Shown: in pieces, positions 47,732 through 58,627 of the stretch | How positions within the stretch are numbered: the first letter of the stretch is position 1 | Layout of the letters: every line of letters begins with the position of its first letter | Assembly (NCBI GenBank): GCA_024699855.1 | Contig: JAMPIQ010000002.1 | Span: forward strand, 5,394,001 to 5,458,000 | DNA: 64,000 nucleotides | Direction: 5' to 3' | DNA from: Aphelenchoides besseyi | Lineage: Eukaryota; Nematoda; Chromadorea; Rhabditida; Aphelenchoididae | Notes under the pieces: model-generated | What the model was told of the DNA's origin: nothing | Database searches by the model: none | What the model saw: only the letters and a program-made list of their open reading frames with translations | Program-made: the position numbers and the translations under genes

Positions 47732-48937
47732 ATGACTGAATCTCCATCTAACACATCGAACCATCAACGACTGGGTAAATTTCTTTTTCGCATTACTACT
47801 GTGTTATAAACGTGCTCACCGCCACTTTCTAACTTTGTTTGTTGATGATTTCAGACGAAATGCTGGTTCATTTGACTCCTGTTGGTGCTGTTGTTCCTTA
47901 CAGCGTTTGTTTCGATTCATCCGGAGATCTTTGGGTTGCCACCAAAGGTGGTTTGTTTAAATTTCAAAACAAGTCGATTGCATTTGAAATGAAGAACGCA
48001 TTTCCAAAGAAGATTGCACCCTATTGTCAGGTCATAGCTCATAAAGATAAGGTAAATTTACTTGTCTTTTTCATCTAACTTTCTTGTTTAGATTATCTAC
48101 GTGCAGACGGACGACAAAGCAGCACTTACCGAGTTTCGTATCTTGAATTTGAACGGTGAAGTCGAACATGAACAGTTTTTGGACGGCAAAATCCAAAGTT
48201 TGGCGGTGAATGACGAAGGAGAGATCTTCATGACCAAACAGCCGGTTGCCGGTGAAGACGAGTCGATTATTTACAAGTAAGTGATAAGTGCTATTCCTTT
48301 GCAAAAGTTGCTTGACCAATTATAGAAGCACAATCGATGCACCGTTGGGTTGGGATGAACTGAGTTCCGCGTACGATTACTGTTTCCAAGCTCTTTGTGT
48401 TTACGATTCAAATACGCTGTTTGTTGCCACAACTTCTCTTCCGATTAACATGTATGCCAAGTGAGTTCAAGCAATCGCTTTTACTTGAATTTTGAGTCTC
48501 TAGGCAAACATTGAAGATTGTGGATTCGAAAACGGGCAAAATACGAAAAACGTTCAGTTCGGCGGGTAAAGAACCCGGATCAGTTTATTTTCCGCGATCT
48601 ATTCGAACGTATGTTGTGATGGAAGATGAGGGTTTATTGGCGATTTAGACTGAACGATCAGATTTTGGTTCTTGATAAGACCGGAAGGATTCAGCGATTT
48701 GAAAAAGATGGACAATTTGTGGATGTTGCTGCTTCGATTGACGCATATTTGGGCAACGGATTCACAGTCAATAACGAAGAAGCGGTGATTGCATGCAGTG
48801 GCATTGTTCTGGATAAAGTGAGTCTGAACAAATTAATCAGAGTTATTGTCGATTAGAATTCACAAACGATATGCGATGATTGGATTGAAACAATAAAGTT
48901 GGACGGATCTTCTTGGACTCCAACTCTCAAAGCTTGA
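47732..48937 (+). CDS. Beta-propeller (NHL/SMP-30-like) protein
   Basis: Exon 1 (TESPSNTSNHQRL) joins over a 90-nt intron to DEMLVHLTPVGAVVPYSVCF. Repeats of about 45 residues follow with the pattern of a propeller blade: FDSSGDLWVATKGGLFKF, LAVNDEGEIFMTKQ, LCVYDSNTLFVATTSL, LNDQILVLDKTGRIQRF, TVNNEEAVIACSG. This fits NHL or SMP-30-type six-bladed propellers, which act as scaffolds or hydrolases. No catalytic residues could be identified and no signal peptide is seen. An acceptor-like CTTTTTAG lies ten bases before the ATG. The exact family is unassigned. Confidence 0.6.
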
Positions 48938-49105
48938 ATGAACGTACGTAACTGCATTCTTCACTTAAATTCGCTAAACATCCATCGTGCCTTGCAAATT
49001 AGTTCGCTTAGTTTTATTAAATAGACATTCCATTGCGATGTTGTTCATTTAAACGTCAATCCGAAGATCGAATTGAAAACTATTTGTTATAAACAAACTA
49101 AACGT

Positions 49106-50173
49106 TTATTCACTATCTGTTGCATTCCCGTTTGTTTCACGATTGTTGGGCAGTGAAAATGGATCTTCAGGCACCGGCACAATGATCGGCTCAATAGCTA
49201 CTTCTTGGGAACGTGGACACAAGATCTTTTCGATTTTGTTGAGTGGACCTTCGACTTGTTGTTGTTCTAGAAAATCGCGCAGATTGTTGACAAGATCGGG
49301 AGTTCGAGTGCGTGCGATTCCAAAGAAGTTCGAGCATGTGGGCCACGAGTCGATTTGATTGAAGACAATGAAATCGTAGTCGCTACTTTGATTTCCCATG
49401 TTCGTATAAGCAATGCAAACTAAAAAGTCATAGTCAATAATAATCTGTTCCTTGTTATTATACGTCTGGTATTAATCGTGGGTGCCAGACGCCAAAAATA
49501 CGTGCCATCAGCGGGAACAAACTCAAAAAAGCCGACTATCGATTTCTGGCGTCCGTTAAGAAGCTGATAAGCTAACTCGAATTTCGTTCTTCCTTCTCGA
49601 TCATTAGCAACTGAATTCAATTTCTAAGCTGCTTGTGTGATAACTCACGAGTTATTCGCGGACATCGAATGTCTGGCGGTTCGCTGAGAAGATCTTTGAA
49701 CGATTGCTCAGTGTAAATTGGACGATTCGACGACAGTTTATCGATGATAGTGTTCAAGTTGTTCATGGTTGTTAGACGAAAAGAGCGACTCCACAGAATC
49801 AGATTCCAAGTGCCCAACAGAAAACGCGTTTCCGACGACGCCGAATGGCACAATGGACATCGAAATCTTTCGTTCTAAATAACGAGATTTAGTGCACAAG
49901 TCAACCAATTACTAACCGTATCTTGATCGTCTGTTTGAAAAGAAATACCGGTATTCGTTGGACTGGTGTCTATTTTCAGCGAACTGAATTGGTTTAATGC
50001 CTAAACGAGTTGTTTTAACAATGTCGCTCTTCTCAACTTACTTGTTGAATTGTGGAACGTGCAGCGTACGCAAATTCGCGAACGATTCCTTCAAGCGGGT
50101 CAATTGCCAACGTTTTTCTCAGATTCATAAGAAGCAACAGAATACTCAAACTTCGAACGATTACTAGTGACAT
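49106..50173 (-). CDS. Secreted lipocalin-like protein
   Basis: Five minus-strand exons join in phase from ATG 50173. The N-terminus is a signal peptide (LVIVRSLSILLLLMNL). A Cys-x2-Cys segment (RFRCPLCHSASS) leads into FLLGTWNLILWSRSF, the lipocalin G-x-W motif at the first strand. Later blocks are YQLLNGRQKSIVGFFEF, YFWRLAPTINTRL, CIAYTNMGNQSSDYDFIVFN and FFGIARTRTPDLVNNL, with further Cys residues that could pair. The order resembles apolipoprotein D-type lipocalins and nematode lipocalin-related proteins that bind hydrophobic ligands or act in cuticle and apical matrix. The tail is Pro-rich. Ligand unknown. Confidence 0.6.
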
Positions 50174-50506
50174 TTAACGGCGTTGTCTATTGACTCATGA
50201 TGCAACCGGCTGCAACCAAAGCGACGTTTAGTGTTGCGGAACAGGATTTCTGTAAGCTCTCGCACGTCAATCTGCCCGACCTCCGCGATCGAAATCGCTG
50301 CTATCGTGCAATAACCGTCCACGTCGAATGCCCTTTTTGCATCGATGCATTTTAGGGTTAATTTCTATACGAAAATTGAAAAAAAAGTTTATTTGGAAAC
50401 TGGAAACTGAATAAATACACGCCTTCGCTATGTAACCATTGAATTATCTAACAGGAAAATAGACCCGTTTATTTCAGTTGTTTTATGCTTGTACTTCTGT
50501 TTCTGG

Positions 50507-52357
50507 CTACTCGTCGTCCATCGATTCGTCCAAGTAATGGGTAGCAAAACGATCAGCCACCGTGAATATTTCAAGCGACTGATTTTGCAACAAATACACG
50601 AATTTGTTTGTAACATTAAATTCCTCCAACTTCGAGCGAATTTGTTTTCCCATACCTGAAAACATTCTTGAATACAAACGACAATCAATCGAACTGACCG
50701 TGTGAAACGGCGTAGAACATAATTTTCTCCAAACAAACAATCACGTCGATGACCGACTCCACTTTCGTGATTGTTAACAAATCGCATAACGATTTCAGCA
50801 GATCATCCGACAAGCACATCTTCACAATACCCGAGTTGTCGTTGGTCAAAAGCTCCTTGATTGCCGAAACCGACTGAAAATCTATGGGTTAAGGGCGTTC
50901 GAAACAACTCGACAGACCGAAACGCGAATATCAAACGGCATTGAACTGCTTAGACTTCGAGTAAGTGTCTCAACAAGCTCGGTGGTAACCTTTGGCTGAA
51001 TTGTCAGAAGACCGTTTTTCACAAATTTGGAGACCAATAGAAAGGCTTCACCTCTCACACGAATCGGATAGGCAGAGGAAGTAGCGACATTCCAGAGCCG
51101 AGTAAAATATTGATCGGAACAAAGTACTTAAAGGGGCATGATTTAATGAAAAGAAAAGTGTATATTTACCTCCTACATAATTTATACCATATTCCACGAT
51201 TGCACTGGTAAATTCAAGGCACGAACGAATGACACTACCGTCCATGAAATCGATAACAATCGGCAAGAATTTCCGGGTGACGATATAATCAGTGTGTAGA
51301 ATTGAACGCATAGCAATGTTGGTCAACGTCTCAAGAGTTTCTGCCAAAAGCACTTCATCGGCTTCCGTACGTAAAACATGTTTCAAGAAATCAACAAAAC
51401 TTTGGCCTTCGAGCAGTTCGCCGATCTGCACATTGATCTCACAGAAAAACACGTTGATCACCGTTGCAATCTGCCGTTTCAATTGAATTCCATCAAATCT
51501 AAAACCAATTCGAAGGTAATCGCAATGACCTTTTAGTTGTCACCGTAAGTAAGTGTCACAAAGAGTAGAAACAAGGTTAAAGTTGAAAATATACGGTTTA
51601 ATCGCCAAATCTAACGAAAGTGCGGTCTCCAATATACAAAGCGACTCAATCACAACATTCGCCTTTTGACCACTAAAATCCAGACAATATTAGCTAGCAA
51701 GAGGGCAGTTACCTTAAACTGTTAATTATTTTTGTGATGACCGATGTAGTAAGCAACTCAGAGAGTCGAGCGGTGTCGATCATCATCTGAGACAAAACGG
51801 CGATCGAAAGCTCTTCAATTTCAGTAAACGGTTCGGATTGCAGAAAAATGACGCCAAATGTGCTGTGAAGATTCAGATGGTAAATCGCTTCAACATCTTC
51901 TTCTGAACATCTTCTTGCAGGTCTTTATCAAATTAAACTTACTGTTTTGCAACAAGCGACGATAAATCTTCAGCGCTGAAGTCTGTCGATTTCGATCTCC
52001 AGATGTCAAGTTTCCGATAAGATCCGACTCCAAAATCGAAGTGACTGAAGGGTTTTCGATTGTTGCCAACTCCTCAAGAAAATCCTGAAAAACGCAAAAC
52101 ATCATCGATTGTGATTGTTTCCATAAAACCCACTCGTTTTGCGTTGTTTCGTTCTCGGGTTTTGACGAAAAGATCCGAACGCTTTTTCTTTCGAAGTTGA
52201 ACTGTTTCTTGACGGTGCTTCTGATAGAGAAAGTCGTTGGAGATTCCTGAAGAAATCAATTCGAATTCTCAAACCGACTCTTACCCTCGTTCTTGTAGAG
52301 TTCCGAGTGATTAACACGACCGTTCGCTTTTGCCGAACTATTGAATGTTATGTCCAT
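50507..52357 (-). CDS. Divergent importin alpha
   Basis: Adaptor that links NLS cargo to importin beta. Start ATG 52357. The N-terminal importin-beta-binding domain is clear: YQKHRQETVQLRKKKRSDLF after splicing. About eight armadillo-like helical repeats follow (FLEELATIENPSVTSILESD, FTEIEELSIAVLSQMM, LAETLETLTNIAMRSIL, FLPIVIDFMDGSVIRSCLEF, IRVRGEAFLLVSKFVKNGLL, LLTNDNSGIVKMCLSDDLL), then an acidic end (HYLDESMDDE), as in importin alpha. The usual W...N array that binds the NLS is not obvious in the repeats I read, so it may be a germline-type or specialised paralogue. About ten introns inferred. Confidence 0.65.
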
Positions 52358-52899
52358 AACGTCGTTGGAAATATGAGATTTAAACAAATAAAAACCAAAG
52401 AGTCATGATCTGAAAGCGCAAAGCAAAGACGCTAAACTCAGAACTCGGTTGGCGTTGTGAATCAAACGAAAAAACTAGTCGGGAACAGCAGTCGAAGTTG
52501 AAGAAGTTTGGTGCCCATCTTTTAGAACTTACATGTTGGAAATTGGAATGTAAATTTGTTTTGGCTTCAGACCATTGGTTGATTGGCCTTTTCGACTTGT
52601 CAGCATCGATTTGTTCTTTTAATTCATTTTTCTGTCAAGTTTATTTTCTTGGTTTCGCTGTTAAATGAAAGTTGGAGATTTTTTAAGTTGCAGAACTATT
52701 TCGTATGTTCAATTTAATTAGCGCGCAAAAATTAATCACAAATCGGTTTTCAATGCAACTGCACGCGACCTCACCTTCGAATTGTTCGTGTTTGTTGTCG
52801 ACTACGTGTTGCATTGTGTCATATTTCAATCTAATCGTTTGCTATTTGAGTTGGATTAAACCGAGGTTTTAGTCGCTCTCGGGACCTCTGGTTGTCTTC
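52358..52899. other. Divergent intergenic region
   Basis: Between importin alpha (minus) and the nuclear receptor (plus), so it should contain both promoters. T-rich, with no coding signal seen. Confidence 0.4.
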
Positions 52900-55447
52900 A
52901 TGAGTATAAGAAACTCGGAGACATTTGCCGATGGAAACATTTGTTTAGTTTGTGGAGCGAACGGAGCAAAACACTATGGGTGAGTGTATTTCGTTGTTAT
53001 TGCTTTGAAACGCGATTTAGAACGACGGCATGTTTGGGCTGCAAAGGATTCTTTCGCCGAAGTATTCTACTCAACAAAGTCTACAAGTGAGTTGCAAAGG
53101 ATTCTTTCGTCGAAGTATTCTGCTCAACAAAGTCAGTTCATTCTAAAACGTAACATAAATGTGCGGTTTTCGTCTGTGTGCCGCGTACAACAGAAGGGTA
53201 TATTGGGCGAAAGTAAATAACTCAACAATTAGGACGGGAGTCGGATATCGGTAGGAAGATGGAGAAAGGGCGAAGATAAAAGCTAAACGACGTTGCGAGC
53301 GATCGCAACGCCACTCGTAGTCGGAGACGCAAACTGGGGTCCGAACAATAAACAACAGATTTTCGATGGAAATCAGTCTGAGACGGTGAAAAGTTGATCG
53401 TACTCGGGATCGTCTTTAACAGAAGTCGTCGGTTCTTGCTTTGAAGTAGTAGGACGACTACGGCGTAAGTTTCGAATGTTAGCTCCGATCGTAGTTCCGA
53501 CAGATTGGAAGAACTTTTTCACAGGTGACTTCTTGACCTTCAAAATACGAACAATATAAGTGAGTACGCTAGAAGATCACCTGAACTACTTTCGGTTCGT
53601 CGATTTCCATTTTCTCAGAACTTTCTTCTTCGTCTTCCAATCAGATTCGACTTGCACGTCTTCGGCCATTTCGTCTTCGTTGCTGCGTGGTGAATCAGCG
53701 ACTTCAGGGCGACTTTTCTTCTTTTCAAAAACAGCCGCAACTATCTTGTGCGCCTTCTCTTCAGATGCTTCGAAACCTGATGGCTTAACGAAAAGATCGA
53801 GCAAAAACTGATCGTTGAAACGACTTCTTCAAAATGAAATGGCGATTACGATCGAACGATGTTAAATGTCAAGGAATGTGTTTCTTTTCACAACAAATCG
53901 TGCAGCTGAACATCGGAAAGTCTATTCAAATGGCAACGCTAAGAAAACAGTGGCAAACTGCCATTGAAATACGCGCGACGCAATTCAAATCGGGGAAACG
54001 ATTAAGTCGAGGAAAACATTCACTTTGACTTTTTGGAAAAAACTTTGAAATCAAATTCGAAATTTGTGTACATCTCACTAATCTGTTCTATTTTAGGTGT
54101 ATACGTTCAAAATCCTGTGTAATGACACCACAGACGAGAAACGCATGTCACGCGTGCCGCTTACAAGTGAGTTAGCTGTTCGAATTTGATGATTAACTTG
54201 TTGAAATAGAAATGCTTTGCCATGGGCATGAAAGTATCGTATCTACAAGGCTCAAGACAAAAGAACAGTGACAAACGACTACCCGAAATTAGTCCCAAGA
54301 ACTCGCCTTCACCGCCTTTTGTCTTGATTAATCAAGCATTGTCCAAGCTCACAAATCGCTATGTTTCTTTGGGCAGTTTGCAAATTCACAAACGTTGGAA
54401 TGAAGGAGCCACGCCAATTGACGTCATCAACTATTTTGTGGAAGTTGAACGGTAGTTGATTTTGAGTGGTTTTTGATTGTTTCTTTTTTTAGAATCTGCG
54501 ACGAAGTCTATGATGAGCATACAGTTGGCATGACTTTCGATCAATTTCGTGAATTGTGTACAGTCGATTTGAGTCCGGAAATTGCGGTCTCCAATCCCGG
54601 CCAAATAGCTCCTCGTATTGATGTATGAGGTTTTTTAGTTGTTTTAACAATTGAAACAATTTAGATGGATTGGAGTTTGTCCCATCAGTTCAACGATGAT
54701 TATCTGAAAGCAATTTGGTGCAGACAAGCAGTTTATTTCTTCGATTACGCTTCTTTTCTGCCGGACTTAGAGTTATTGGATCCTGCCGAACGAACTCGAT
54801 TGATTCTGTCGAACTCCACACGAATAATGTGGTTGACTATTGCGTACAAAACAATGAAACTTTGTGAGAACAACGAAGCATTGGTGTTGGGTTTGGGTCA
54901 GTATTATCCGTTAGATGACCGAGCAGATTCGGATAAAAGGTTGGTTGTTTCGAATAAACATCTTATTCGATTATACTTGAAGTATTTTCAACGAAATTGC
55001 TCGGATTCTCTATCGTGAAGCCGTGATACCAATGCGAGAGATGCATTTGAGTTCGGCCGAGTTTGCGGTCGCAAAAGCCATCTATTGCTTTTCATCAGGT
55101 AGTTGAATTGAAAAGAGATGTTGAAAGCTTCGTTTCAGTGTCAAATCTAAACGATCGATCTCTTCAAATAATCATGCGCTTGAGAGACAAATACACAAAC
55201 GTGCTCAACGAGTATTTGTTGAATGATGCTTTGTGTAATTATGTTGATGCTATTGAACGAATCACAAGGATTCATGGTCTACTTCAAGTCATAGAGGTAA
55301 ATTGGAGCATCAGTAATCGTTCATCTTCGTTTACATTCATAGGTTACAAGCAATCGATTCGATAAACGAATGGCCAACATTGCAATTACAAACAAATGTC
55401 AAATGCGCGGTAAACTAACATACGATGTTCATGTTCGATCCGCTTAA
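52900..55447 (+). CDS. Nuclear hormone receptor, DBD plus LBD
   Basis: Ligand-regulated transcription factor. Exon 1 (52900-52979) gives ICLVCGANGAKHYG, exon 2 (53021-53086) gives TTACLGCKGFFRRSILLNK, and exon 3 from 54097 gives CIRSKSCVMTPQTRNACHAC, then RLQKCFAMGMK. Both zinc fingers are complete and the P-box region is C-L-G-C-K. The ligand-binding domain has FFDYASFLPDLELLDPAERT, WLTIAYKTMKL, ILYREAVIPMREMHLSSAEF and AVAKAIYCFSSG, ending in a divergent tail at 55447. The style is that of nematode supplementary receptors. The intron between the fingers (53087-54096, 1010 nt) is about twenty times the local norm and contains a partial copy of exon 2 and an antisense gene. Confidence 0.85.
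53040..53134 (+). repeat. Partial tandem duplication of nuclear-receptor exon 2
   Basis: The 42-bp block at 53040-53081, encoding the CKGFFRRSILLNKV part of zinc finger one, recurs at 53093-53134 with two mismatches, 53 bp apart. The first copy ends at the functional donor; the second lies inside the intron and runs into in-frame stops. Confidence 0.9.
53373..53826 (-). CDS. Antisense gene nested in the nuclear-receptor intron, 5' end unresolved
   Basis: Three minus-strand exons (53658-53826, 53581-53613, 53373-53537) join in phase over introns of 44 and 43 nt with good donors and acceptors. The product is charged: LLDLFVKPSGFEASEEKAHK, IVAAVFEKKKSRPEV, then MEIDEPKVVQ joined to VKKSPVKKFFQSVGTTIGAN and IRNLRRSRPTTSK. 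It ends in an acidic DDPEYDQLFTVSD. The basic middle suggests a nuclear protein. The first exon and start codon were not found; a short exon between 53830 and 54090 is likely. No family recognised. Confidence 0.5.
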
Positions 55448-55763
55448 GTTTTCGAATTCACCAAAACTTCTTGTTTGCACTTTGTCTTTCGTCTTATTCA
55501 TTTTCGGTTGCGTTAATCATTTGATAGACACTCATATTCAGTTCTTGATCTTGCACTTAAACAAGCCCGCTGATTAGTCATTCATTTTCTTTCAAGTAGT
55601 TTCACTAACGATCCTATGTCTTCAAACTAATTTGCCTTAAAGTCATTTTGTAGCATGGCAACGTTTGTACTCAGAAAACCACTCTTTATTGTATAGCACT
55701 GTAGTGAAAATAAACAGTGGAATTGAAATCTTTCGGTAAACAAGCTCTACAGAAAGGCAATAA

Positions 55764-56395
55764 CTATTGATTATTCACGTCGATGTAATCGGGGACTAAA
55801 CACAGTACTTTGCTTTGAAAGTCTCGTAGCAAATCGCAATGAAGATGCGGGTCATATTTTGGACGTTGAAAAACTACGCTACTTCGATGCCATTGTACAC
55901 AAGAATCAAAACAAAGATGTAGTTTAAGCAGCGAATCGGCCATACAATCGTTGACGTCTTTTGTCTTCGAAGGTAAAGAGCAATTTTTTAACAAATGAAT
56001 GCGATCATTCACCGGTATACTAATACGCCGTAAGTTCCGAACACACTCTCGTCGACATCCGTCTTTTTGAAGCATCCAACAACAATTCTCGACTAAATTT
56101 CTATGCCAATTGATTAACTATGAGTTACCTTTATTTTGCACAAGGGATTCGTTGAACAGTTCCATTTCTATGCATTCACTTGATCGTTTCCAATGCACTG
56201 CGCAACTCAACGTCTCATTGTTATTCAATGCTTCGGCACAGCAGTCTACTGATTCTAATGAACAACACTTATCACTCACTAAATTTGTAGAGTTAATCTC
56301 GAAATTTCTCAGAAAGACTTACAAGCTTTAAAATCCCTCGATTTATTCGCATAAACTGAACACACGATTATCGAGTAAAGTGCAAACAATTTCAT
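55764..56395 (-). CDS. Secreted Cys-rich protein with RECK-like cysteine spacing
   Basis: Three minus-strand exons join in phase. KLFALYSIIVCSVYA is a signal peptide. The mature part has paired-Cys blocks: DKCCSLESVDCCAEALN, LSCAVHWKRSSEC, VENCCWMLQKDGCRRECVR, LLKNCSLPSKTKDVNDCMAD, and CFDSCVQWH. The C-C-x(6)-C-x3-C spacing resembles the N-terminal cysteine repeats of RECK, a membrane-anchored metalloprotease inhibitor and Wnt7 co-receptor. RECK itself is far larger and has Kazal domains, absent here, so this is at most a fragment-like relative. Confidence 0.55.
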
Positions 56396-56870
56396 ATTGT
56401 AGATTAGAATCAGACGATCTTCGATTCCCAACGATCAGGATTCATATTTGAAAGAGTAACTTACATAGAGGTTTGTTATTTCCAGCCCATTAGAAAGGAC
56501 GGCAGTAATAAGACGATGATGGGATTTTTTAGTGCCATCTGGCTGACACCACCAACCAAAATCGACTTCCGATCTATCGGCACATAAAATGATGTAATAT
56601 AGCGCTCTCAAACGCGAAAATTTAACTATTACAACATGTTTATTAAACAAAAGATCGAGAGTTATACGTTAGAGGGAATTATGTGCTATGCATTACAAAA
56701 TTATGTGTCAAAAATCGATCGCTAAGATTTGAATAATCGGAAAGAATAGACAAAAGTTTGGGATTGTAAACCGAAACTTTTAAAAGATTATGTGAGTTTG
56801 GGTTGATCTCCGTAGTAGATGATATTTGTTCAAATAGATCGAGAGTCATTCGGAAATATAGTTGATAAGT
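56396..56870. other. Intergenic, one unsupported minus frame
   Basis: A minus frame of 71 codons (56435-56650) includes EVDFGWWCQPDGTKKS and ends at a GTAAGT donor-like site, so it might be an exon of an unrecognised gene. I could not connect it to another exon. Confidence 0.3.
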
Positions 56871-56904
56871 GGGTGATTGTTGATCATTTTTTGTCTATTG
56901 CTTT

Positions 56905-58110
56905 CTCGACAGCCAATCCGGACGATGATGGTTCAGCGGAAGACTCGCGAATTGCCGTGGCTCGAAGTTGCTCTTCAATTTCTTTGGCAGCTGCTTCTTC
57001 GTGTTCTTCAGTGCAATAACCGACTAAATTGAAGCGTATTTCAGCAACAAGTTTACAAATCTGTTCGAACCTGTTCCGCCGTTATTGGGCAATTCGACCA
57101 TGTGCAATCGCAACTGACGTTTCTTCGGTTCTTCATTTCGTTTTCCCGATCCATTCGGAAGCAGGGGTTCGCTGTGTACCTTATTGTAAACCTTTTGTTT
57201 CGATTGGGAAACCTGTGAAGTCATTCCTTCGACAAACGGCATTCGCAAAAAATCTTCGGTTAGAGAAGCGGCCGAAGTTGAGTTCATTTCCGAAGCGGAA
57301 GCAGACTATAATTTGAGTTGCCCATCTTCTGTGTGTGCTTCTTACCTCTGAATTTGGATCTGAGCACATGGCTAACGAGTGAAAAGTATCCTGAAAACGA
57401 GAAGTTTGTTTTGGTCAATTGAGGAGCATACCTGTCGGTTATTCTTAAAAGCCTTCATTCTAAGCGACGGTTTGATGCGTGAAGATTCGGCACTGATCTT
57501 TCGCTCGTTATTGGGACTTTCCGATTCAGACGGGGACGCGGAATCACGATTCTTCCGGTTGAGAAAACGAAACGCGGCACAGCCACCAATTTTTGGTGTC
57601 GATTCTTTGCTCTCCGACTCTTCGAACTCCTCAACAACTCTGCAAAAAAAAGTAAGCGTCTTATCCAGCGAGCATCGTCGTTTCAAAAGCGGACAACAGG
57701 TAAATGTTTTTTGGCTTTCTCGACCAGCCTTCATACGAACTGCGCTCGACTTCCGCGCTCCGGGCAACTACTCACGAACCTTCGGTTTATGATTAGGGTC
57801 CATGTAGTACTTTGGAATTATTTCTCAAGCGCTACGTTAAGTGCAACAGGTGAAAATGAGCGGGTTGATGAGAAGCTGACTTTTGTCTTGTTTACTTGAT
57901 TATTTTATATGATTGAGACTAGAGACGAAAATAGTCGGTATACAAGAGTATTTGTTAAATACCCTCGAATATGATAGAATTTAATTACCTTCGGCGCTCG
58001 GCTTCAATTGCTTCTAATTTCATTTTGTCCATAGATTGAATGAATTCGATTAGTGTTTCTTTGACCTCATCAGTCGAATCTCCATTCTGGTTTGTTTTAG
58101 ACGTTTGCAT
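56905..58110 (-). CDS. Acidic, Ser-rich protein of unknown family
   Basis: From ATG 58110 the first exon reads QTSKTNQNGDSTDEVKETLI with a helical end EFIQSMDKMKLEAIEAERR, then joins in phase across a ~345-nt intron to VVEEFEESESKESTPKIGG. Further exons give FRFLNRKNRDSASPSESES, SSRIKPSLRMKAFKNNRQ, MTSQVSQSKQKVYNKVHSE, KKRQLRLHMVELPNNGGTGS and a C-terminal helix EEHEEAAAKEIEEQLRATAI, ending at TGA near 56905. Phases agree at every junction I checked. Mostly disordered with short helices. Not recognised. An acceptor-like CTTTCAG precedes the ATG by six bases. Confidence 0.55.
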
Positions 58111-58198
58111 CAAGTGCTGAAAGATTTTCGATTAACTGTTTCTGCAAAACACGTCGAACACGCAATCAAACCGAGAAACTGAGCGAATGCCGTGAAAG

Positions 58199-58381
58199 TC
58201 AAACACTAAGTTCGAATGAAATCGCGGTTTTCATCTGTTCGACTGGTGCACCATTTCGCATTTGCATCAGGAATTCTGTCAAGTCCACGACTAATGATAC
58301 GCGCAAACAGCAACCGAACTCGAAGGTTCGAGTTTTAGTGGGAACATGAAAAAACTGATTAGGCTGTGCCTTTCCACACAT
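58199..58381 (-). CDS. Possible short gene or exon
   Basis: A 60-codon ATG frame contains FEFGCCLRVSLVVDLTEF and APVEQMKTAISFEL. Its end can splice in phase to LIENLSALDANV just upstream of the previous gene, giving about 75 residues. No family recognised; it may be a small gene upstream of, and co-transcribed with, the acidic protein. Confidence 0.3.
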   Translation of the reverse strand: MCGKAQPNQFFHVPTKTRTFEFGCCLRVSLVVDLTEFLMQMRNGAPVEQMKTAISFELSV

Positions 58382-58627
58382 TTCCTCGCTTAACCATCAA
58401 CTGACAGGTGGATTTTTTCGGCTTGTGGGACAAAGACCGCCGCCTTTTATTCGTTGATTCAACACGCAATTTACTTCTCAGCACTTGGAAACCGTTGTTT
58501 CATACGTTCGTGCAATGAAACGTGCCCACCCTCACATGATTAAACTCATAAATTGAACCCTTACTGAGAAAGTGGATATTGCTTGTGAGAGTCGTTGAAC
58601 GCTTTTTTATTTCACAATCTCTACACA

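Noticed and set aside
53140..53220. Second zinc finger encoded directly after the exon duplication (VCRVQQKGILGESK)
   Set aside because: It lacks the finger's cysteines, whereas the exon at 54097 supplies a perfect second finger in phase.
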